From Polynucleobacter duraquae (GTDB lineage Bacteria > Pseudomonadota > Gammaproteobacteria > Burkholderiales > Burkholderiaceae), in contig NZ_CP007501.1 of NCBI RefSeq assembly GCF_000973625.1, forward strand, positions 1,054,001 to 1,118,000: a DNA stretch of 64,000 bases, given 5' to 3'. The number at the start of each line of letters is the position of its first letter. The first letter of the stretch is position 1. This document shows, piece after piece, positions 1-7,863 of the stretch. A program made the translations under genes and the position numbers. Under the pieces are notes generated by a model, which was given only the letters and a program-made list of their open reading frames with translations, made no database searches and had not been told where the DNA came from.

Positions 1-741
1 CTCAATACATTGCCCACCCCGAATGCGTTCCATCAGGGGATCCGGAATATGCACACCCCCTACCTTTTTACTTTCTGACTCAACAAATACTATCTTGGAT
101 GGATCTAAAGAATTCAATGCATTCCATAGATTGGTCTCAAAGCCTTTTTGTGAAGGCTGCTCTATATTGGGCTCATTACCCAGTACTGATCCACGGTGAA
201 TAGCCAAACTTTCTAAATCTAATATCTGTTGCCCAAGTAAACCAATTTCTTGGAGAATGCGTGTCTTACCGCTTCCGGTCATGCCAGCAATCACCTGAAA
301 AGAAAAATCTTTAGCAGCTTGGTCGAGATCATTAATCACAACACGTCGAAATCCTTGATAACCACTTTGTAATTGCAGAGCTTTCCAACCAATACGATTG
401 AGGATATGAGTAAAGGCACCACTTCGTTCGCCACCACGCCAACAATAAATTAAAGGGCGCCACTCTCGTGGAAAATCAATCAGGGAGTTTTCTAAATGAT
501 TGGCAATATTGCGAGAGACATAAGCAGCGCCGAGTTTCTTAGCAACAAATGGCGATGCTTGCTTGTACAGCGTTCCAATCTCAATACGCTCTTCATTGCT
601 CAGGACCGGAAGATTGATTGCGCCAGGGATATGATCTAAGTCAAACTCCGCTGGTGTCCTTACGTCAATAATGGCATCAAACTCAGGCAAAGAGGATGCC
701 AGCATTTCAATACTGAGAATATGCGAGTTACTAGGTTGCAA
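1..741 (-). CDS. mnmH: tRNA 2-selenouridine synthase MnmH (partial, runs off left edge)
   Basis: The visible 247 residues match the N-terminal two-thirds of MnmH (SelU/YbbB), which replaces sulfur by selenium (or geranylates sulfur) at wobble 2-thiouridine of tRNAs. A rhodanese domain opens with IIDVRTPAEF and carries the catalytic cysteine in YCWRGGERS (Cys100 with this start; E. coli has Cys97). A P-loop domain follows with Walker A GMTGSGKT at residues 153-160. The C-terminus lies outside the window. The start is probably TTG at 741, preceded by AGGA seven bases upstream; an ATG at 705 is possible but would trim the fold. The frame is the same as the upstream thioesterase and only three codons follow that gene's TAG stop. 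It is the last visible gene of the sox-associated run. I see no selD (selenophosphate source) here. Confidence 0.9.
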   Translation of the reverse strand, partial: MQPSNSHILSIEMLASSLPEFDAIIDVRTPAEFDLDHIPGAINLPVLSNEERIEIGTLYKQASPFVAKKLGAAYVSRNIANHLENSLIDFPREWRPLIYCWRGGERSGAFTHILNRIGWKALQLQSGYQGFRRVVINDLDQAAKDFSFQVIAGMTGSGKTRILQEIGLLGQQILDLESLAIHRGSVLGNEPNIEQPSQKGFETNLWNALNSLDPSKIVFVESESKKVGGVHIPDPLMERIRGGQCIE

Positions 742-750
742 AAAGATATC

Positions 751-1170
751 CTATTGCAGCTTAGAAAGTACGTGATCGGGCCAAGGTAAGGATTTACCCG
801 ACTTCAGATCGACCCACACCATAGTAGCGCCGCCAACAGCAGCCATCGTATCTGGCTCAGTAGTTAAAGCCATCGTAGTGAAAACATCCAAGCTTGAGCG
901 CCCAATATTACCAATATAGGTTTTTAGAATGAGTTCACCTGGATAAGTGAGTTGTTGATGGAAGTTACAAAATCCATTCATCATCAACATAGATTCGTCA
1001 CCAGGAGCAACGCTATATCCGAGGGATGTAATCCACTCTACCCTAGCCTGCTCCATATACCGAAAATACACTGTGTTATTAACATGTCCATATGCGTCCA
1101 TGTCACCCCAACGAATCGGCATACACATCTCATGCACAAACTTTTTTTGTTCAGGAATCTCAATGCGCAT
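751..1170 (-). CDS. acyl-CoA thioesterase, 4-hydroxybenzoyl-CoA thioesterase (hot-dog) family
   Basis: This 139-residue protein has the single hot-dog domain of YbgC/FcbC-type thioesterases. The signature is RWGDMDAYGHVNN near residues 20-32, where the Asp is the usual catalytic residue, followed by the YFRYMEQAR helix. The family hydrolyses acyl-CoA thioesters in the cytoplasm; the substrate cannot be read from sequence. The gene sits between the DUF442 gene (28-bp gap) and mnmH (9-bp gap), so it is probably co-transcribed with the sox tail. A role in sulfur metabolism is only guilt by association; general lipid or CoA housekeeping is equally possible. Confidence 0.82.
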   Translation of the reverse strand: MRIEIPEQKKFVHEMCMPIRWGDMDAYGHVNNTVYFRYMEQARVEWITSLGYSVAPGDESMLMMNGFCNFHQQLTYPGELILKTYIGNIGRSSLDVFTTMALTTEPDTMAAVGGATMVWVDLKSGKSLPWPDHVLSKLQ

Positions 1171-1198
1171 GAATGCTTACTGAATAATCAATGAAGTA

Positions 1199-1543
1199 TC
1201 AGCGAACTTGTAGAGCCATGTGATACAAATTGGTAGAGCGAGCACCAGAACGACAAAAGGCCAAAATTGGGCCCGGCATGGTCTTTAGTAAGCGTGCCAT
1301 CTCAACTACTTGATCCGGCGTAAATGCACCGGGAATTACGGGCAAGAAGGCGTAGTTCAAACCCAAGGCTTCAGCTTGAGCCTGAATTTCTGCATTAGTG
1401 GGTTGGCTAGGACCACCCTCAAAATCTGGGCGATTATTAATAACACTTTTGTAGCCTTGTTTGACAATTTCAGCTAAGTGGCTTGGGTCAATTTGACCCA
1501 GGGTACCGAAATGATCAGTATGGCAAGCAATGGGAAGGCTCAT
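1199..1543 (-). CDS. DUF442 / TIGR01244-type sulfurtransferase-phosphatase domain protein (Blh-like N-terminal domain)
   Basis: The 114-residue protein is a stand-alone DUF442 domain, a protein-tyrosine-phosphatase-like fold used as a sulfurtransferase in sulfide-detoxifying Blh proteins. The active-site loop is visible near the C-terminus as FCRSGARST (Cys-x5-Arg pattern), and the N-terminal VINNRPDFEGG segment is typical. In full-length Blh this domain is fused to an ETHE1-like persulfide dioxygenase; that second domain is absent here. It sits directly downstream of two split YeeE/YedE membrane genes, the same company it keeps in bigR/pigS-type operons. The inferred job is handling persulfide or sulfane sulfur in the cytoplasm. 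Confidence 0.8.
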   Translation of the reverse strand: MSLPIACHTDHFGTLGQIDPSHLAEIVKQGYKSVINNRPDFEGGPSQPTNAEIQAQAEALGLNYAFLPVIPGAFTPDQVVEMARLLKTMPGPILAFCRSGARSTNLYHMALQVR

Positions 1544-1601
1544 CTAAACCTCAAAAAATAATAAGAATTTAAAAACTAATAACTTAGATTCTAAATCAGA
1601 C

Positions 1602-2033
1602 TTACTTTTTGTGACCCGTAAAGAAGCGATTGCAGATCGCCATACCAGCTAACATTGCCAATATAAAGACGAGAGCCTTAAGGTGACCAGCCCCGAGACC
1701 AACAATTGCCGGGCCCGGACAGAAACCAGCGATACCCCAACCCGCACCAAAAATAAGGCTGCCAATGATCAGGGGCTTCGAAATATCTCTACGAGTGGGA
1801 ATATGTAGTGCACCACCAAAAAAAGCTTCGGAGCGCTTGGAGGCCAAATAAAAACCAGCGAGGCCTACCAGGATTGCGCCGCCCATCACAAAGATTAGAG
1901 ACGGATCCCAGTTACCAGCTAGATCAAGAAAATTCAGAATCTTTTTCGGGTTGCTCATGCCGGAAATGATCAGACCAATTCCGAACAACACACCAATTAA
2001 ATATTGACTAAAAAAACTGAAATGTCTTCTCAT
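1602..2033 (-). CDS. YeeE/YedE-family half-transporter, second of a split pair (PmpB-like)
   Basis: This 143-residue membrane protein has about four hydrophobic segments and the family signatures GMSNPKKILNFLDL near residue 25 and GFCPGPAIVGLGAG near residue 105. The latter carries the single conserved cysteine thought to relay sulfur compounds in this family. It is about half the length of a full YeeE/TsuA protein. The upstream neighbour (2037-2474, 3-bp gap) is the complementary half, so the two probably form one transporter for a sulfur-containing anion. The cargo (thiosulfate, sulfide or sulfane sulfur) is inferred from the sox context. Confidence 0.83.
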   Translation of the reverse strand: MRRHFSFFSQYLIGVLFGIGLIISGMSNPKKILNFLDLAGNWDPSLIFVMGGAILVGLAGFYLASKRSEAFFGGALHIPTRRDISKPLIIGSLIFGAGWGIAGFCPGPAIVGLGAGHLKALVFILAMLAGMAICNRFFTGHKK

Positions 2034-2036
2034 GAT

Positions 2037-2474
2037 TTATAGGCCCAACACATGACGAATGACAAACACTATTAAAAATCCAGCACTCATGAAAGACACC
2101 GTGGCAACTAAAGATCTTGGCGAAAGACGCGACAGACCACAAACGCCATGACCGCTGGTACAACCAGAGCCATAGTTGGCACCAAAACCGACTAGTACAC
2201 CGGCAATAATGATGGCGATCCAATCAGCATCAATTACAGTAATTGTATGAAGACCAAAAAATAAGCCCCCTAAGATTGGCGCACTCAATAAACCCAAAAC
2301 AAGACTGAAGCGCCATTGAATATCACCCTCTTGAGGCGACAGTAGCCCAGAAACAATTCCACTAATACCTAATATGCGACCATGAAGAATCACGTATAAG
2401 GCAGCTGCAATGCCTAATAGAATTCCACCAAGAAATGCTGGGCCAGGGGTGAAGGCTAGCCAATCAATCTGCAT
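2037..2474 (-). CDS. YeeE/YedE-family half-transporter, first of a split pair (PmpA-like)
   Basis: This 145-residue integral membrane protein contains the YeeE signature GSGCTSGHGVCGLSRLSPRS near residues 105-125, with two cysteines, and several hydrophobic helices. Homologues paired with a second half-size protein are called PmpA/PmpB in Serratia and are predicted sulfur-compound transporters. Its stop lies 3 bp from the start of the next half (1602-2033), indicating translational coupling and probably equal stoichiometry. It lies 23 bp downstream of the full-length YeeE gene, so this locus encodes two distinct YeeE-type systems side by side. Confidence 0.84.
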   Translation of the reverse strand: MQIDWLAFTPGPAFLGGILLGIAAALYVILHGRILGISGIVSGLLSPQEGDIQWRFSLVLGLLSAPILGGLFFGLHTITVIDADWIAIIIAGVLVGFGANYGSGCTSGHGVCGLSRLSPRSLVATVSFMSAGFLIVFVIRHVLGL

Positions 2475-2497
2475 GTTATTTAGTCCAATTCATTGGG

Positions 2498-3619
2498 TTA
2501 ACTACAGGGATTAGGTGCATTGCGCGTTTCTAAATAAAGAAGGGCTAGGTAGGCGCCGAAGATAAATCCTGGCAAGGCAAGCAGCGATCCGATTGCCAAT
2601 GTGGAGATTCCACTTAAGCCTTGGCCGACAGTACAGCCAAGCGCCGTAACACCACCAAACCCCATTAAAGTCGCACCAATTAAATGGTTGGCTGTATCTT
2701 CAGTGTCGCGAAAGCTTTCCCAACGAAATGACTTAGTCAAAATAGAAATACAGGCTGATCCAGAAATCATTCCAATGACAGCAGCAATGCCAACAGTAAT
2801 CACCTTTGAAGTATCGCTGTAAAGCATCAACCATTCAAGCGAGAACGCATATGGCGCTACAAAGGAGAGGCTCTCCATTCGACCAGAGTTAGTTACCAAG
2901 AAAACCTCTTCTAAGGTATTAGGATCCTCAGAAACAAAGCCCAAGTTGCCTGATATCCACCAAACAGCACAAATAGCTAGGCCAACAAAAGTTCCGGCAA
3001 ATAGGTTTTCAGCGGTCCAGAAAGCTTTGTTTGCAAGTGCATAAGCAATGAAGGCAAATCCCACCACTAAACCCAAAGCTAGGTGTAAGTTATTGCGCGC
3101 AATGCCAGTAATTGGAGCTAAGATACTTGGCAAATCTTGAGATGTATTAAGTGCAATGAAGACCGAATCCAAAGTATTGACGCGAATCACACCCAGAAAG
3201 CCCTTCATCGTCATGTAAGCCGAAAGTCCAAGGACGATAAATACGATGATGGATTTCAGATTACCGCCACCAATACGAACAAGCGTCTTGCTACCGCAGC
3301 CAGATGAAAGAACCATGCCAAAACCAAATAGCGTACTGCCTACTATTGAAGATAGCCATAAAAACCTATTGCTGGTGTAGAAACTTTTCAGTGGATCAAT
3401 GAGCCCTAAGTAAGACATTAAAGCAAAACCAATAATCGCCACGCCGATGGCCAGAAACCATTGCTTTAAACGACCCCAGCTAGACATAATAAAAATATCT
3501 GAGACTGCACCCATGCTACAGAAACCTGTTTTTTGCATCACTGCACCCAACAGGAAAGTCACTGCAAAGGTAGCAAATAAAACTGATTTGCTAAGAGAAG
3601 AAATATCTACCGCATCCAT
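2498..3619 (-). CDS. full-length YeeE/YedE (TsuA-like) sulfur-compound transporter
   Basis: This 373-residue polytopic protein has both halves of the YeeE fold in one chain. The three relay cysteines of TsuA-type thiosulfate channels have counterparts in KTGFCSMGAV (Cys34), SSGCGSKTLVRIGGG (Cys108) and LGCTVGQGLSG near the C-terminus. TsuA/YeeE imports thiosulfate into the cytoplasm. Here the import would feed assimilation rather than the periplasmic Sox reaction, or the protein could move sulfane sulfur after Sox chemistry. It sits 18 bp downstream of a small cytochrome c gene and 23 bp upstream of the split YeeE pair. Family assignment is firm; substrate and direction are inferred. Confidence 0.86.
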   Translation of the reverse strand: MDAVDISSLSKSVLFATFAVTFLLGAVMQKTGFCSMGAVSDIFIMSSWGRLKQWFLAIGVAIIGFALMSYLGLIDPLKSFYTSNRFLWLSSIVGSTLFGFGMVLSSGCGSKTLVRIGGGNLKSIIVFIVLGLSAYMTMKGFLGVIRVNTLDSVFIALNTSQDLPSILAPITGIARNNLHLALGLVVGFAFIAYALANKAFWTAENLFAGTFVGLAICAVWWISGNLGFVSEDPNTLEEVFLVTNSGRMESLSFVAPYAFSLEWLMLYSDTSKVITVGIAAVIGMISGSACISILTKSFRWESFRDTEDTANHLIGATLMGFGGVTALGCTVGQGLSGISTLAIGSLLALPGFIFGAYLALLYLETRNAPNPCS

Positions 3620-3637
3620 AAAAAATCTTTACTGAAA

Positions 3638-3952
3638 TTATTTAAATTTATAAAACTGCTTGCTTAGATAGGCTGCTACATCAGCCTCGTCCTCAGGAAA
3701 AAGATCTAGACGTAATTCTGTATTACACCTAGCAACCATCGTCTTTAGGTTTTGAAGATTTTTAACCTTGCTATCACTGCGGGTGTAGATCATGTCACCA
3801 TTGCCAAAGCCAGATTTTTTGGCATGGCAGGCATAGCATTTCTCTTGGTCAATTTTTTTACCGTTTGCAAGGTCCGGCGCAGCATAGACAGATAAATGTA
3901 TGCCAAACATGGCAACGAATATAAATATCAGCTTAATCAGTGGTAATTTCAT
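3638..3952 (-). CDS. small periplasmic monohaem c-type cytochrome
   Basis: This 104-residue protein has an N-terminal signal peptide (about 24 residues ending VYAA) and one haem c motif, CYACH, near residues 39-43. A methionine in GNGDMIYTR is a possible distal ligand, though other Met residues exist. A further Cys sits in MVARCNTEL. I do not recognise a named family: it resembles small SorB-like or sox-linked electron carriers. It lies between the soxH-like gene (60-bp gap) and the YeeE gene (18-bp gap), so it may accept electrons from a sox-tail reaction. The function is inferred from position only. Confidence 0.75.
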   Translation of the reverse strand: MKLPLIKLIFIFVAMFGIHLSVYAAPDLANGKKIDQEKCYACHAKKSGFGNGDMIYTRSDSKVKNLQNLKTMVARCNTELRLDLFPEDEADVAAYLSKQFYKFK

Positions 3953-4012
3953 TTGAAATCAGTCATTTAGCAAAGTAATCCGCTATTTTAAAGCCCAGAT
4001 GACAAATTTGCC

Positions 4013-4981
4013 TTATTCCGCCTGAATTGAGAGGTATACGTTGTAGGCATTCATGCGATTTGCCGCCCTAAACAAAGGCATTCCCTCGTATTCTGACCAA
4101 TCAGTCTGCCGATAGGCCTCCTCAAAAGGGTCCATATCGATAGCCGACTTGGTCATCGATTGGCGCAAATATCGTAAATACTCCCGTGTAAAGCGGATAT
4201 CTTCAATTGGATTGATGGAGTGCGCGCCGTGGCCAGGAATCACAATACTGGGGTTTAGTGATTCAATTTCATTCAAAGCCTGCAACCAGCCCTTACTATC
4301 GGCATTGCCAACAAAGGGAATGCGACCCCGAAAAACTAAGTCGCCTGCAAAAAGGACATTTTCAGAGGGTACATAAACAATTAAGTCCTCAGGCGCATGA
4401 GCGGGACCCACTCTACCTATCTTAAATTCCACGCCCCCGACAGTAAGTATGAAATTCTGATCTATCCAGACATCTGCCGATATTAAATTAGTAGAGGCAT
4501 TTACCCAGGGGGCAAAATCAATTCGTGATGCAATCAAGCGCTGTTTAGCAGTTTCAGAGGAAATATAGTTTCTGCCTTCTCCTTGCGCATAAATCTTCGC
4601 TCCACCACGCTTGAACTCTTGAAGTCCATAAACATGATCTGCATGGTAATGCGTTACGATGACGGCAACTACTTTTTGAGATGTAAGCTTTTTAATTTCT
4701 GCAATGAGTTTCTTGGCAAGCGCTGGTGAACCTAGAGCATCAACCACCACTACACCTTTGGGAGTAATCACAAAACCCGCATTAGAAATAAAGTTTTGAT
4801 TTTTACTGCTACCCATTTCTGGCAAGCCTTGTACAAAATACGTATGTGGGGCTACTTGAATAGGCTTCAGGATCAAATCATCGGATGCGTGAGTAGGAGT
4901 TGCAGATATAAATAGTAAGACCAAAACAAGTGAAAGCACTCGTAGTATTTCTGAGCGCAATTCAACATACGACCACTGCAT
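4013..4981 (-). CDS. SoxH-like exported metallo-beta-lactamase-fold hydrolase
   Basis: This 322-residue protein has a signal-like hydrophobic stretch at residues 14-32 (ends THAS) and a metallo-beta-lactamase fold. The zinc motif THYHADH is visible near residue 110, with later ligands in the FAGDLVF and PGHGAHS segments. SoxH proteins of sox clusters and the quinoprotein-relay zinc hydrolases are the nearest relatives; their reaction is unknown. Thiol-ester or persulfide hydrolysis is a reasonable guess. The start lies only 3 bp beyond the DsrE-like stop, so the two are translationally coupled. True beta-lactamase activity is unlikely given the context. Confidence 0.82.
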   Translation of the reverse strand: MQWSYVELRSEILRVLSLVLVLLFISATPTHASDDLILKPIQVAPHTYFVQGLPEMGSSKNQNFISNAGFVITPKGVVVVDALGSPALAKKLIAEIKKLTSQKVVAVIVTHYHADHVYGLQEFKRGGAKIYAQGEGRNYISSETAKQRLIASRIDFAPWVNASTNLISADVWIDQNFILTVGGVEFKIGRVGPAHAPEDLIVYVPSENVLFAGDLVFRGRIPFVGNADSKGWLQALNEIESLNPSIVIPGHGAHSINPIEDIRFTREYLRYLRQSMTKSAIDMDPFEEAYRQTDWSEYEGMPLFRAANRMNAYNVYLSIQAE

Positions 4982-4984
4982 AGC

Positions 4985-5410
4985 TTAAGGCTTTATGTAA
5001 GCAAAACGGCTTTGGTTCTGAAGGTCAGCCACTCGAACCACTCCTGATGGAGTGAAGTCCGTGTCTAGGATAAATTGATCCTTCTTCAGATTACGGTTCT
5101 TTAGCGTAATCTCGCAGACCTCAAACCGAACACCACGTGACTTTAGAGCGCCAACTAGAGGTGCGTATTCAATTCCGTTCTTTTTATCCTTGGCACCTTC
5201 CATCATGATGTCGACGCCATTGGCATGAGTAACGACAATAATTTTGGTTTGCGGGGAAACATCCAAATGATTGCGTATGTTACGCAGACCTTTGATGCCC
5301 TGTGATTCAGCATCATCAATGTGATACACCACTTCAGTGGGCCCTGCAGCGTAGGCAGCCATAGCAAACAAGGCAAAAGTAGTCGCTAAGCACTGAAGTA
5401 ATTTTTTCAT
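4985..5410 (-). CDS. exported DsrE/DsrF-like sulfur-relay protein
   Basis: This 141-residue protein has a clear Sec signal peptide (residues 1-21, ending AAYAAG) followed by a DsrE-like alpha/beta domain starting EVVYHIDDAESQG. A single conserved-position cysteine is present in VRFEVCEITL near residue 100, where DsrE-type proteins carry persulfide. DsrE proteins trafficking sulfur in the Dsr system are cytoplasmic; this one is predicted periplasmic, where SoxYZ works. It follows soxB by 23 bp and precedes the soxH-like gene by 3 bp. A role as a periplasmic sulfane acceptor or relay is inferred. Confidence 0.82.
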   Translation of the reverse strand: MKKLLQCLATTFALFAMAAYAAGPTEVVYHIDDAESQGIKGLRNIRNHLDVSPQTKIIVVTHANGVDIMMEGAKDKKNGIEYAPLVGALKSRGVRFEVCEITLKNRNLKKDQFILDTDFTPSGVVRVADLQNQSRFAYIKP

Positions 5411-5433
5411 TATTGATCTCGAATAGAAAACGA

Positions 5434-7164
5434 TTAGAGGGAAACCATTCCAGGATTATTTTTGACGCCCTTAATGATCGGCTCATTGAGCTTCACGGCC
5501 TTCACCACTTTCACATCACGCAAATGGCGCTCCATCACATCCCAAATTGCTTCACCACCAGCATTCTTAGCATCTTCGCTAACTGGTGCCCAGCCAGCAA
5601 CCTTATATGTCTTGCTAGGATCAATATCCTTACCATTTAAACGCATATCACTAATCCGCTTACCAGCAGATGCCGCGGGATCAATGGTGTATTGCATACC
5701 GCCTACACGAACCATGTCGCCACCCTGTTGGTAATAGGGATCGGGGTTAAATAAATTGTCCGCCACGTCTTCCAAGATGGTCTTGATCGTTTCACCAGTC
5801 ATATTGGTAACCGTGGTGTATGGATAGGTAATGGCGGTTTGATCTAACAAGTTCTCACGGGTAATAGCTTGTCCTGGCAATAAGCTGGTGCCCCAACGGA
5901 AGCCTGGAGAGAAAGCAATCTCCGCATTCTTCTGAGCCATCAATCCATCCAAAATTAACTGGTCAAAACTGCCGTTGAAATTACCACGGCGATACAAAAG
6001 ACCATCTGTTGTGGCTAATTTTTCATTCAGCTTCGCTTCATATGGGGCTCGTACTTTAGCGATCAGCTTATTCATCGCAGGATCAGCCGGAATCATATTT
6101 GAGAAAATTGGGAAAAGCTTGTAGCGAAAATCTACTGGCTTGCCGCCCTTGACATCAAAATCGAGTACGCCCAAGAATTTACTATTAGAACCTGCATTGG
6201 TAACTAAAGTTACCCCATTCGAGTTCTTTACTTTGACTGGAATCGGAACGCCATCATGCGTATGGCCACCCATGATTGCATCCAAGCCAGTAACACGGGA
6301 TGCCATCTTTAAATCAACGTCCATACCGTTATGGGACAGCAACACAACTACTTTTGCACCCTTAGCCTTTACTTCATTAATGGTCTTCTGAAGATTTTCT
6401 TCCTGAATACCAAATGTCCAGTCTGGTGTGAAGTAACGTGGATTAGCAATTGGGGTGTAAGGGAAGGCCTGGCCAATTACTGCCACTTGAATACCGTTCT
6501 GCACTTTCATAACATACGGATTAAAGACGGAGTCACCAAAGTCTGCCGTCTTAATATTTTGAGCAACAAAAGAAACCTTGCCCTTGAAATCGCCATTCAC
6601 AATCTCCATGACGCGCTTTTCACCGAGGGTCATTTCCCAGTGGGGAGTCATGACATCAACACCTAACAGCAAGGCCGCATCAACCATATCTTGACCATTG
6701 GTCCAGAGTGATGTGCCTGAGCCCTGCCAAGTATCTCCACCGTCCAATAACAGCGCACCTGGACGACTTGTTTTAATTTGCTTAATCAAAGTTGCCATAT
6801 GGGCGAAGCCACCCATCTTGCCGTAGTTTTGCGCAGCTGCAACGTAATCAAGATAAGTAAAGGCATGCGCATCACGCGTTCCCGGCTTAATGCCATTCGC
6901 TTTTAGAAAATATTCGCCGACTAAGTGAGGCGTCTTACCTTCTTGCGCCCCGATACCAAGATTGACATTGGGCTCACGGAAATAGATTGGCAATAACTGG
7001 GCATGGCAATCAGTGAAGTGCAAAAAATGTACATTACCAAACTTAGGTAAATCATAGAATTTTTGAGCTGTTGTCTGCGCACTAGCAAAATTGGATTGCA
7101 GACTCATGCCACCTGCGGAGGCTATAGCTAATGCTTGCAAAAATTCGCGTCGATTTAAAGACAT
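5434..7164 (-). CDS. soxB: SoxB, thiosulfohydrolase of the Sox complex
   Basis: This 576-residue protein hydrolyses the sulfonate group from SoxY-bound thiosulfonate, releasing sulfate in the periplasm. It has a twin-arginine leader (LNRREFLQ at residues 3-10, then a hydrophobic core). The two-domain 5'-nucleotidase fold shows the metal-site segments HFTDCHAQLLP near residue 50, GGDTWQGSGTSLW near residue 142, LSHNGMD near residue 280 and GGHTHDGVP near residue 300. Length and motifs match SoxB of other bacteria. A strong hairpin at 7180-7201 separates it from soxX. It is a standard marker gene for thiosulfate oxidation. Confidence 0.96.
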   Translation of the reverse strand: MSLNRREFLQALAIASAGGMSLQSNFASAQTTAQKFYDLPKFGNVHFLHFTDCHAQLLPIYFREPNVNLGIGAQEGKTPHLVGEYFLKANGIKPGTRDAHAFTYLDYVAAAQNYGKMGGFAHMATLIKQIKTSRPGALLLDGGDTWQGSGTSLWTNGQDMVDAALLLGVDVMTPHWEMTLGEKRVMEIVNGDFKGKVSFVAQNIKTADFGDSVFNPYVMKVQNGIQVAVIGQAFPYTPIANPRYFTPDWTFGIQEENLQKTINEVKAKGAKVVVLLSHNGMDVDLKMASRVTGLDAIMGGHTHDGVPIPVKVKNSNGVTLVTNAGSNSKFLGVLDFDVKGGKPVDFRYKLFPIFSNMIPADPAMNKLIAKVRAPYEAKLNEKLATTDGLLYRRGNFNGSFDQLILDGLMAQKNAEIAFSPGFRWGTSLLPGQAITRENLLDQTAITYPYTTVTNMTGETIKTILEDVADNLFNPDPYYQQGGDMVRVGGMQYTIDPAASAGKRISDMRLNGKDIDPSKTYKVAGWAPVSEDAKNAGGEAIWDVMERHLRDVKVVKAVKLNEPIIKGVKNNPGMVSL

Positions 7165-7179
7165 AGTATTTCCTTAAGA

Positions 7180-7201
7180 AAACAGGCCTTGCGGCCTGTT
7201 T
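7180..7201 (-). terminator. hairpin between soxX and soxB (possible attenuator or processing site)
   Basis: A perfect 9-bp inverted repeat (AAACAGGCC / GGCCTGTTT) with a 4-base loop lies in the 44-bp gap between the soxX stop and the soxB start. On the transcribed minus strand the stem is followed by a short T-rich stretch (TTTTCTT), so it could act as a weak terminator, an RNA-processing signal or a stability element. The soxB ribosome site (AAGGAA) follows directly. Confidence 0.6.
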
Positions 7202-7208
7202 AAATATG

Positions 7209-7847
7209 TTATTTATTCACAGGTGATTCTGGATCAAGCAGTAAAGCCATGACGTCCTGTATTTGCTTCTCATTTAATAACTTGAAGTGGGCAAAGCGAG
7301 GCATATTACTGCATGCGTTATACGCCTTGGAGTTGTTAATTCGGTTCCAGGTATAAGTTACAACCTCTGGAGAATATCCACGCATTTTGCCGTATCCAGT
7401 CAAAGATGGACCGATGTTCCCATAAGAAATTTCTTTGGCGTCAATTTGATGGCAGTTATAACAACCACCGCCAACTGGGGCATCAGCCTTATCAGACCAT
7501 GTGGCTCCACGACCACTTTGCGCGATTCGCTCACCATTTTTCCAGTCACCAATGTACTTCCCATCAGATGGCTGCTTGATAGTATCCATATTGATCTTCT
7601 GGATTTTCTCGCGCATAGCTTGACCTTGTTTACTATCAGCAAACTTAGGATCAGAACAGAACTTTTGAGTTGCATCTTGGTCGATGCGATCCAATCCCGC
7701 AATAGCTTCGGCGCGGAAGCTATCTTGAATCATCTTGTTAAATTTTGGATCATTTTTCTGCTGTGCAAGAGCAGGAGTCTGCATTAAGCCAGCAGCAAAA
7801 ATAAATCCAGTAGCAGCTAAGAGTTGTTTTAAGTGTGTAATTTTCAT
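7209..7847 (-). CDS. soxX: SoxX, monohaem subunit of SoxAX cytochrome
   Basis: SoxX pairs with SoxA to conjugate thiosulfate oxidatively to the SoxY cysteine. The protein has a signal peptide (ends ALAQ) and one haem c motif GGCYNCHQI near residue 150. The distal methionine is probably in ACSNMPRFAHF near residue 185. At about 212 residues it is longer than the shortest SoxX proteins because of an extra N-terminal helical region before the haem domain. An ATG at 7853 is in frame, but AAGAG lies six bases upstream of the ATG at 7847, which I prefer. It is 16 bp downstream of soxA. Confidence 0.93.
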   Translation of the reverse strand: MKITHLKQLLAATGFIFAAGLMQTPALAQQKNDPKFNKMIQDSFRAEAIAGLDRIDQDATQKFCSDPKFADSKQGQAMREKIQKINMDTIKQPSDGKYIGDWKNGERIAQSGRGATWSDKADAPVGGGCYNCHQIDAKEISYGNIGPSLTGYGKMRGYSPEVVTYTWNRINNSKAYNACSNMPRFAHFKLLNEKQIQDVMALLLDPESPVNK

Positions 7848-7863
7848 ATTCATCTCTTATCCA

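Noticed and set aside
2008..2223. 71-codon frame inside the split YeeE pair
   Set aside because: It is a shifted frame of the 2037-2474 gene; the Cys/Trp-rich protein is not a membrane half-domain.
4013..4981. Beta-lactamase (antibiotic resistance) call for the metallo-hydrolase
   Set aside because: The fold is shared by many hydrolases, and the sox context and SoxH resemblance give a better explanation.
7400..7702. 100-codon frame inside soxX on the same strand
   Set aside because: A shifted frame of soxX, whose own haem motif and leader are intact.
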